DNA of 5,999 nucleotides from NCBI GenBank assembly GCA_011334435.1, contig DTPJ01000594.1:1-5999 (forward strand), given 5' to 3'. Under the pieces are notes generated by a model. That model saw nothing but the letters and a program-made list of their open reading frames with translations. It made no database searches and had not been told where the DNA came from. Shown here piece by piece: positions 1 to 4,952 of this stretch (positions within the stretch are counted from its first letter, which is position 1; each line of letters begins with the position of its first letter). Made by a program: the position numbers and the translations under genes. The stretch comes from Candidatus Poribacteria bacterium. Lineage in GTDB: Bacteria; Poribacteria; DTPJ01.

Positions 1-78
1 CTCCTTTTGTCTTCATAATTGTATTGCTTTTAGTATGTCATCTATGATAGAGTAAATAGCGATGGTTTTATTTACCAT
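1..78 (-). pseudogene. IS982-type transposase, N-terminal fragment with frameshift, cut by window edge
   Basis: On the minus strand an ATG at 78-76, preceded by a strong AGGAGG ribosome binding site at 90-85, opens a frame starting MVNKTIAIYSIIDDILKAIQL and ending at TGA (15-13). The IAIYxIIDDILKAI stretch resembles the start of IS982-family transposases, DDE enzymes that move an insertion sequence by cut-and-paste. In that family the next residues are roughly GHxEDxRR. Here YEDKR appears at 17-3, in a different frame from the start. I therefore read a small indel near 16-21 that breaks the gene. The rest, including all catalytic residues, lies left of the window. The family call rests on remembered similarity over about 25 residues. 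A short unrelated peptide is possible but less likely given the ribosome binding site and the motif match. Confidence 0.55.
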
Positions 79-84
79 TTTAGT

Positions 85-90
85 CCTCCT
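85..90 (-). promoter_or_regulatory. Ribosome binding site of the transposase fragment
   Basis: Read on the minus strand, AGGAGG lies six bases before the ATG at 78-76. It is a full-strength Shine-Dalgarno sequence, stronger than that of any plus-strand gene here, and it supports the minus-strand start as a real gene start. The same bases form one arm of the inverted repeat 84-93/144-153. Confidence 0.6.
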
Positions 91-104
91 GATTTTTATT
101 TGTA

Positions 105-126
105 AAAAATAAATTAAAAATAAATT
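105..126. repeat. Two tandem copies of an 11-bp A-tract unit
   Basis: AAAAATAAATT occurs at 105-115 and again, directly abutting, at 116-126. The A-tracts are about one helical turn apart, which is the phasing that bends DNA. The unit sits in the loop of the inverted repeat 84-93/144-153. It could be a bent promoter element or a transposase or host-protein site next to the element end, or chance in A+T-rich DNA. Confidence 0.45.
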
Positions 127-205
127 ATTAAATAAGATTTAACATCAGGAGGATTATATACTCTTTTTCAATTTTTATTAAGTGTAACTAGCAACTTGGG
201 TTAAT

Positions 206-211
206 TATAAT
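206..211 (+). promoter_or_regulatory. Possible -10 box for the ABC permease operon
   Basis: TATAAT at 206-211 matches the sigma-70 type -10 consensus exactly and lies about 70 bases before the permease start. The hexamer 17 bases upstream (183-188, TGTAAC) is a poor -35. In DNA this A+T-rich a TATAAT is common by chance, so this is only a candidate. It would give a leader of roughly 65 bases containing the GATC-rich near-palindrome. Confidence 0.3.
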
Positions 212-227
212 CTGATTAATAGCATAC

Positions 228-245
228 AGATCAATATAGATCAGA
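228..245. promoter_or_regulatory. GATC-rich near-palindrome upstream of the permease
   Basis: Bases 228-245 read CAGATCAATATAGATCAG. Fourteen of 18 positions agree with its own reverse complement, and AGATCA occurs twice nine bases apart (229-234 and 238-243). It lies downstream of the candidate -10 box and 36 bases before the start codon, where a repressor site could sit. No known operator is recognised. Confidence 0.25.
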
Positions 246-281
246 CTGATTTTTACGGATTTAGAAGGTTTGGAAAATGAT

Positions 282-1460
282 ATGAAAAGAGTTTTTCTGA
301 AAGATATGGCTTATAGAAAAGCCAGAGTCATACTTACAATAATAAGCGTCGCATGTTTAGTTTTGCTCATTCTTCTTATGGGTGGAATGATGAACGGACT
401 TAATCTGCAAGCGAGGGACTATGTCAAGTCTGTTGACCGACAGGCAGGATCAGGTATTGTATGGCTATCTTCCGAAAGATCGGGTAGCACGTTTGCAGGT
501 TTTTCGTTAATTAATAGCGAGTATTTAGAGGTTCTGAAAACGGCGAAAGGCGTTGATAAAAATACCCCGTTGTCTCCGCTGATCTTTGCCCAAGCTCGAC
601 CAATAATTAATGGAAAAGAGAAAAAAGCTATTGTCGTTGGATATAAAATGGGAATGCTTGGTGGACCTTCTGATCGCGATCTTAAAGACCCAACATCGCC
701 GTTTTATCCGATAATTGGAAGGCTTTTTCAGCCAAGCGAATATGAAGGTCCTGAATATGTGCCTCCACCTGAGGTTATAGTAGATGAGCGAACGGGGCTT
801 GAAATTGGTCAGACGATTGAGTTATCAGGAAAACCATTAAGAGTTGTCGGAAAGACAAAGGGAAAGCTATTTGTCTTTGATACTCCTCTTTTATTTGTTG
901 ATTTACGAACTGCTCAAAATACTGTGCTAAGCAATGTTTTGTATGTAAATACTATGTTAGTGAAAGCAGAGGAAGGTTATAATGAATCTATTTTAGCGGA
1001 GGATATAAAAAATCTCAGCCCTATTAAAGTTGATGCACATACAGGAGATCAGATAGTCAAAATCATCAAAGCAAACTATGTTGACGAACCGATGAAAGGT
1101 GTCAGGGCATTAAGGGCTTTGTTATGGATTGCCACTGGTCTTATCGTCGCGATGATAACCTATGTTACCACTCTTGAGAAAAGCAGAGAGATTGGCGTCC
1201 TTAAAGCTATTGGGGCATCTAATAGTTACGTTATTTTGATGATATTAAAGCAGGTGCTTTTGACGACGGTCTGTGGAGTGGTTTTAGGGATACTAATGGC
1301 GATAGTCTCCGCTAGGTTCTTTCCGATAGTTGTTCTGATAAGTGTTAGAGAGTCTTTTATTGTAGCTATCATTACAATTGCTGTATGTTCTTATGGTGGT
1401 TATATTGCAGGGAAAAAAGCTGCGTCAATTGACCCAATGATTGCATTTAGAGGGCGTTAA
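282..1460 (+). CDS. ABC exporter permease, MacB/FtsX family (HrtB/DevC-like)
   Basis: This is the membrane subunit of a type VII (MacB-like) ABC exporter working with the ATPase just downstream. From ATG 282 it has 392 residues. A basic N-terminus (MKRVFLKDMAYRKAR) leads into helix 1 at about 16-37. A large extracytoplasmic domain follows to about 275, then three C-terminal helices near 278-298, 316-342 and 356-377. The coupling segment EKSREIGVLKAIGAS (about 299-313) is the hallmark of the FtsX domain. MacB-type pumps couple ATP hydrolysis to movement of the outer domain rather than passing substrate through the membrane. The length and the FDTPLLFVDLRTA segment recall HrtB/DevC permeases. 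Substrate is unknown, and no membrane-fusion (DevB/MacA) gene is in the window. An in-frame TTG at 270 would add four residues, but the AGAAGG at 263-268 is only one base away from it, so ATG 282 is preferred. Confidence 0.9.
   Translation: MKRVFLKDMAYRKARVILTIISVACLVLLILLMGGMMNGLNLQARDYVKSVDRQAGSGIVWLSSERSGSTFAGFSLINSEYLEVLKTAKGVDKNTPLSPLIFAQARPIINGKEKKAIVVGYKMGMLGGPSDRDLKDPTSPFYPIIGRLFQPSEYEGPEYVPPPEVIVDERTGLEIGQTIELSGKPLRVVGKTKGKLFVFDTPLLFVDLRTAQNTVLSNVLYVNTMLVKAEEGYNESILAEDIKNLSPIKVDAHTGDQIVKIIKANYVDEPMKGVRALRALLWIATGLIVAMITYVTTLEKSREIGVLKAIGASNSYVILMILKQVLLTTVCGVVLGILMAIVSARFFPIVVLISVRESFIVAIITIAVCSYGGYIAGKKAASIDPMIAFRGR
1449..1454 (+). promoter_or_regulatory. Ribosome binding site of the ABC ATPase gene
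   Basis: AGAGGG lies six bases before ATG 1461 and inside the last codons of the permease gene. It supports this start and allows translation of the two exporter subunits to be coupled. Confidence 0.55.
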
Positions 1461-2144
1461 ATGAATCCGATTGTTGAAGGCATTAATCTGGTAAAGGTAT
1501 TCGGCGAAGGGAGCGAAGCTGTTGTCGCTGTTGACGATGTAAGCATATCTATCAACCCTGGTGAATTAATCGTTATAATGGGCGAAAGTGGATCAGGCAA
1601 AACAACGCTTACAAGTCTGCTTGGTTGCATTTTACAACCTACTTCTGGTCGCCTTTTTATAAATGGCAATGAGATTGATTACAAGTCTCAGGATTTATCA
1701 CTTATACGCAGAAAAAGCGTTGGGTTTGTCTTTCAGTTATTTAATCTTATACCATATCTTACTGCTTTGGAAAATGTCATGATCGCTATGGATATTGGGG
1801 GCATAAAAGATAAAGAAGCCGAGATCAAGGCGAAAGAACTTTTAAGCCAAGTCGGGTTATCTGATAGGCTAAATCATCGTCCATCTCAGCTTTCTGGTGG
1901 TGAACAGCAACGTGTATCGTTTGCAAGGTCTCTTGCCAATGATCCGCTTGTTGTTTTCGCAGATGAACCTACCGCTAACCTTGATAGCAGAAATAGTGCA
2001 AGCATTGTTGATCTGATTGAAAAGTTATGCAGGGAACGCAAGACTGCATTTGCAGTTGTAACGCATGATGCAAGTCTCAGAAAAAACGCAGACAGAGTCG
2101 TTGAAATGAAAGACGGCAAGATTATAAATATTGAGTATAAATAA
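1461..2144 (+). CDS. ABC exporter ATP-binding protein, MacB/LolD family
   Basis: This is the cytoplasmic ATPase that powers the permease encoded just upstream. At 227 residues it is a single, complete nucleotide-binding domain. All motifs are intact: Walker A GESGSGKT (41-48), Q-loop Gln92, signature LSGGEQQ (144-150), Walker B VVFADEP with catalytic Glu169, D-loop NLDS (173-176) and switch His202. The segment FQLFNLIPYLTALENV (91-106) and the ADEPTANLD block are typical of the LolD/MacB/HrtA branch. The ATG follows the permease TAA with no gap, so the two are surely co-expressed. The next gene starts 18 bases later. ATPase function is secure. The transported substrate (lipid, peptide, haem or drug are all known in the branch) cannot be read from the sequence. 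Confidence 0.95.
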   Translation: MNPIVEGINLVKVFGEGSEAVVAVDDVSISINPGELIVIMGESGSGKTTLTSLLGCILQPTSGRLFINGNEIDYKSQDLSLIRRKSVGFVFQLFNLIPYLTALENVMIAMDIGGIKDKEAEIKAKELLSQVGLSDRLNHRPSQLSGGEQQRVSFARSLANDPLVVFADEPTANLDSRNSASIVDLIEKLCRERKTAFAVVTHDASLRKNADRVVEMKDGKIINIEYK

Positions 2145-2162
2145 GGCTAATGGATAATAACT

Positions 2163-2504
2163 ATGGTTCCAAATGAATTATCTCAAAATAAGATAAAAGA
2201 AATCGTAGATCGTATCGTAGGTATAGCACATCCTAATAGAATTATATTGTTTGGTTCGTGTGCAAGAGGCGAAATGAGATCAAACAGTGATGTTGATCTA
2301 TTAGTAATTAAAGGCGGAAAATATAACTACTATCGTTTATTGGGTGATATTCATAAAAGTTTGCATGGTATAGGGATAGATGTAGATATAGTCCTTGTAA
2401 CACCAGAGCAAGTTCAACGATATTGTAATACTCGTTACTTGGTAATAGCTCCTGCATTAAAAGATGGCATAGAGATATATCATGACCAAATGTTATACTC
2501 CTGA
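2163..2504 (+). CDS. Minimal nucleotidyltransferase (MNT), partner of the HEPN protein
   Basis: A 113-residue protein of the minimal nucleotidyltransferase group in the DNA polymerase beta superfamily. The signature G-S-x10-D-x-D is complete: Gly31-Ser32, Asp43 and Asp45, with the third acidic residue in DVDIVLV (probably Asp75, else Asp73). These Asp residues bind the metals used for nucleotidyl transfer. In the best-studied relatives (MntA of the HepT/MntA toxin-antitoxin system) the enzyme adds AMP to a tyrosine of its HEPN partner and so silences it. The HEPN gene here overlaps its end by 23 bases, as expected for such pairs. ATG 2163 has only a weak ribosome binding site. An ATG at 2149 is out of frame. 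The enzymatic fold is confident. The target is inferred, because the partner lacks the usual HepT motif. Confidence 0.88.
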   Translation: MVPNELSQNKIKEIVDRIVGIAHPNRIILFGSCARGEMRSNSDVDLLVIKGGKYNYYRLLGDIHKSLHGIGIDVDIVLVTPEQVQRYCNTRYLVIAPALKDGIEIYHDQMLYS

Positions 2505-2874
2505 TGATCCGAGAGAATGGTTAAACCGTGCTATTAGTAGCTTAATTATAGCAAAACATGAGGATGAAGGTGTTTACTTGGAAGATTTATGTTATCAAGC
2601 ACAGCAAGCAGTAGAGAAAGCTATCAAGGCAATACTTATCAAGTTTAATATAGAGTTTCCATATGCACATAACATTTCACAACTATTATCAATTATTGAA
2701 GACACAGGGTTAAAGGTATCAGAAACAATAAAAGAATCAGAAAGGCTTACTCCATTTGCAACTATTGTTAGATATCCTGGGATAGCTCCGCCAATTGAGT
2801 ATAAAGACTATCTTGAGTTGATAGATATTGCTGACAAGGTTATCAAATGGACAAAACATATTGTACTTGATTAA
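2482..2874 (+). CDS. HEPN domain protein (PF05168-like), lacks the RNase motif
   Basis: A 130-residue, mainly helical HEPN protein. The block CYQAQQAVEKAIKAILI (37-53), then AHNISQLLSII (62-72) and the late RYP (97-99), match the PF05168 HEPN group commonly paired with MNT enzymes. HEPN toxins such as HepT cut RNA through R-x4-6-H. Here the Arg residues are at 11, 16, 88 and 97 and the His residues at 26, 63 and 126, and no pair has that spacing, so RNase activity is not supported. It may instead bind nucleotides or act as a substrate or scaffold for the nucleotidyltransferase. The ATG lies inside the preceding gene (23-base overlap, different frame), which suggests coupled translation and a fixed ratio. 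It is called a toxin only by analogy. Confidence 0.85.
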   Translation: MTKCYTPDDPREWLNRAISSLIIAKHEDEGVYLEDLCYQAQQAVEKAIKAILIKFNIEFPYAHNISQLLSIIEDTGLKVSETIKESERLTPFATIVRYPGIAPPIEYKDYLELIDIADKVIKWTKHIVLD

Positions 2875-2888
2875 AAATATTATCTAAT

Positions 2889-3047
2889 ATGGAAATACCA
2901 AAGAAAGTTAAAATGAGAATAATCTTTATATGGATCGTGCTAACGCATTTGATCTATTGGCAATATTTTATCTTTGAGTTCCTAAATTCATATCAAGGAA
3001 AACACTTTATCCGCTCTATACCTATATTAGGAAAACTTTTTGGATAA
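2889..3047 (+). CDS. Small membrane protein, 52 residues, unknown
   Basis: An open frame from ATG 2889 to TAA 3045-3047. It has a basic start (MEIPKKVKMR), one hydrophobic, aromatic-rich segment at about residues 11-31 (IIFIWIVLTHLIYWQYFIF) and a basic tail ending KLFG, which fits a single-pass membrane protein. It fills an otherwise empty gap, 14 bases after the HEPN stop and 8 bases before the glycosyltransferase start. A second in-frame ATG lies at codon 9 (2913). No clear ribosome binding site precedes either. I recognise no family. It may be a real small partner of the downstream membrane enzyme, a decayed fragment, or a chance frame in A+T-rich DNA. Confidence 0.42.
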   Translation: MEIPKKVKMRIIFIWIVLTHLIYWQYFIFEFLNSYQGKHFIRSIPILGKLFG

Positions 3048-3055
3048 TTTATATT

Positions 3056-4930
3056 ATGCTTAATATCATATTCTTGGCTTTTCTAACTATAATCAGCTTT
3101 GGTGTAGGATACAAAGTTTTAAAACTCTTTAGAATTAAATTAGATAATTCTTTAGAGAGATTTGTATTTTCATCAGGCATAGGATTAGGCATTATAAGCT
3201 ATCTGACATTGCTATTAGCAGTTTTAGAGCTATTGTATAAATGGGCGTGTCTTTTGCTTTTATTTTTGCTTTTAATTATTTCTCTGTGGGGTATATGGAG
3301 AAATAAAGATTTATTTTCTACGTTCAAACGAAAAATCCCAAGAAGCATTAGATTAGAGAAAGCATATATTTTTGAATATTGTCTGATAATAATTTTATTT
3401 TTTTATATTTTATTATGTTTCTTATATTCATTAGCCCCTCCTGTTGATTGGGACTCTTTGGTCTATCACCTCTCAATTCCTAAAATATGGATACAAAATC
3501 ACAAAGCGATACATATACCTTATATAAACCAATCTGAAAATCATTTAACAACAGAAAACATATTTACTTTGGGAATGATAATACTGAATAATGAAACATT
3601 CCCCTGTTTGTTGATCTGGCTAACCAGTTTATGGCTTATTTTGGCTATATATTCATTGTGTCTGAGATATTTATCCCCTAGAACTGGCATTCTTGCGATG
3701 TCTGCCTTTTATTGCACGCCATTTATTAGCTGGCTTTCATCCAGACCTATGGTTGATATTCCTTATATATTATACGCGTTTCTTGGATTTTATGCCTTCT
3801 TTAAATATCTATATTCAAAAGATTTAAATATGCTTTTATTATCAGGTATTATGAGCGGTTTTTCTGCCTCATGTAAGCAATTTGGAGTTATTCCTTTTAT
3901 TGCATTATTTTTAATAATCTCAATAATAGAAATAAAAAAGAGAAACAATATCATTAATGGTCTTAACCATATTTTTTTATTTAGTTTATTATTCTTATTG
4001 ATAATTGCACCGTGGATTATAAAATGCTATATAAACACTGGTGAATTTTTCAGCACATGGCATTCTGGGGCTTTATTATTATTAGGTCAAGCAGAGAAAA
4101 CTGAGTTAGAACTTCCTTCTATATGGAATAAAATTGGATATATATTACGTTCTACTACCAATATCCCGGAGTTTATCTTAATAGGTAATCTTTTTTATCG
4201 TTCACCATCAGGAAGTTTATGGTCTCCAGGGATCTTTATGATGGCGTTTTTACCATGCCTAATCTTTTTAAGAAAAACAGACCGAATTATAAAATATATG
4301 CTTATATATTCAATTGTCGTTATATCTGTATCCGCTATTCTTCCATATCCCAGTAGAAATATACGTCTTATAGGTTGTATTTTGCCTGTTGTATTCATTT
4401 CTTGTTCTTATATAGTATATAGGTTGCTAAATGATTATGAATCAATTGCTAAATATATTAAAGTTCTTATAGTTATTTCTGTTCTTTTCAACATTATACC
4501 TGTCGTTAAATGGACCTATGCAGGTCTTCCTATTGTTTTCAAAATGGAAAATAAAATAGAATATCTTGACCGTAGAATAAAGATAGGTAGCGCATTAGAA
4601 TATGTAAATAAAAATCTTAGCGATAACGACAGAATCTTGAGTTTGGAACAACGGGTATTCTACTTTGAAAAACCTTATACAACAATATTGACGATAATAG
4701 ATTTAATTTTAAAAGATTCTATGATGGATGAACCTCGTTGCGATATTTCCAAATTAATTGAACGATTAAAGTCCGAAAAAATAACACATTTATTTAGTAA
4801 TGATAATTATGTAAATACTGGATATGGATATTTACCAAAGGACTTAATGCCATACTTAGAGCTTATTTATAGTAAAAATTTGGTTTATGTGTATAAGATT
4901 AACCTTCCTAATAATGTTCCTACTAACTGA
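3056..4930 (+). CDS. GT-C membrane glycosyltransferase, ArnT/GT39-like
   Basis: A 624-residue polytopic membrane protein of the GT-C fold, which uses polyprenyl-phosphate sugars on the outer face of the membrane. About a dozen hydrophobic segments span residues 1-485, followed by a soluble C-terminal part (about 495-624). The first long outer loop after the helix at about 105-126 carries PPVDWDSLVYHLSIPK (128-143). Asp131 and Asp133 occupy the place of the catalytic acidic residues, with Tyr137-His138 just after. A second acidic site (RPMVDIPY, Asp234) and a lysine in GFSASCKQFG (Lys274) also fit ArnT/RgtA-type enzymes. The tail segment ALEYVNKNLSDNDRIL (513-528) is typical of the group's C-terminal domain. 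Acceptor and sugar are unknown; protein, lipid or polysaccharide are all possible. Base composition is far more A+T-rich than the exporter and GH123-like genes. Confidence 0.82.
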   Translation: MLNIIFLAFLTIISFGVGYKVLKLFRIKLDNSLERFVFSSGIGLGIISYLTLLLAVLELLYKWACLLLLFLLLIISLWGIWRNKDLFSTFKRKIPRSIRLEKAYIFEYCLIIILFFYILLCFLYSLAPPVDWDSLVYHLSIPKIWIQNHKAIHIPYINQSENHLTTENIFTLGMIILNNETFPCLLIWLTSLWLILAIYSLCLRYLSPRTGILAMSAFYCTPFISWLSSRPMVDIPYILYAFLGFYAFFKYLYSKDLNMLLLSGIMSGFSASCKQFGVIPFIALFLIISIIEIKKRNNIINGLNHIFLFSLLFLLIIAPWIIKCYINTGEFFSTWHSGALLLLGQAEKTELELPSIWNKIGYILRSTTNIPEFILIGNLFYRSPSGSLWSPGIFMMAFLPCLIFLRKTDRIIKYMLIYSIVVISVSAILPYPSRNIRLIGCILPVVFISCSYIVYRLLNDYESIAKYIKVLIVISVLFNIIPVVKWTYAGLPIVFKMENKIEYLDRRIKIGSALEYVNKNLSDNDRILSLEQRVFYFEKPYTTILTIIDLILKDSMMDEPRCDISKLIERLKSEKITHLFSNDNYVNTGYGYLPKDLMPYLELIYSKNLVYVYKINLPNNVPTN

Positions 4931-4939
4931 AAGCTATTC

Positions 4940-4944
4940 AGAGG
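4940..4944 (+). promoter_or_regulatory. Ribosome binding site deciding the GH123-like start
   Basis: AGAGG ends eight bases before ATG 4953, an ideal distance. The overlapping out-of-frame ATG at 4948 is only three bases away and its frame stops after 20 codons, so 4953 is the start. Confidence 0.55.
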
Positions 4945-4952
4945 TAAATGAT

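Larger units (their letters stand above)
84..153. repeat. Inverted repeat, 10-bp perfect arms at 84-93 and 144-153
   Basis: TCCTCCTGAT at 84-93 is the exact reverse complement of ATCAGGAGGA at 144-153, with 50 very A+T-rich bases between. One arm contains the Shine-Dalgarno of the minus-strand transposase fragment. In a minus-strand transcript starting right of 153, the 153-144 arm would come first and could base-pair with the ribosome binding site. Insertion sequences such as IS10 and IS200 are known to block translation from read-through transcripts by hairpins of this kind. No T-run follows either arm, so a terminator is less likely. Whether it also marks the transposon end cannot be told without the other end. 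Confidence 0.6.

Noticed and set aside
270..281. TTG 270 as start of the permease
   Set aside because: The only Shine-Dalgarno-like run (263-268) is one base away, too close; ATG 282 begins the usual basic N-terminus of the family. It is not fully excluded.
79..281. Search for a tRNA, small RNA gene or CRISPR repeat in the only long non-coding stretch
   Set aside because: No cloverleaf, no regularly spaced repeats with unique spacers and no strong terminator hairpin with a T-run were seen.
275..284. The string AAATGATATG at both the permease start (275-284) and the GH123-like start (4946-4955)
   Set aside because: Each contains an out-of-frame ATG five bases before the real one, but ten A+T-rich bases shared around two start codons is easily chance.
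1457..2119. Two minus-strand frames (1457-1669 and 1886-2119)
   Set aside because: Both are antisense shadows of the ABC ATPase, whose motifs are complete on the plus strand.
3009..3044. IRSIPILGKLFG at the end of the small ORF, faintly like a secretin IPxLGxLF motif
   Set aside because: The ORF is only 52 codons and has no other secretin feature; the match is too short to mean anything.
4195..4398. Minus-strand frame of 67 codons
   Set aside because: Antisense to the conserved membrane part of the glycosyltransferase, with no motif of its own.
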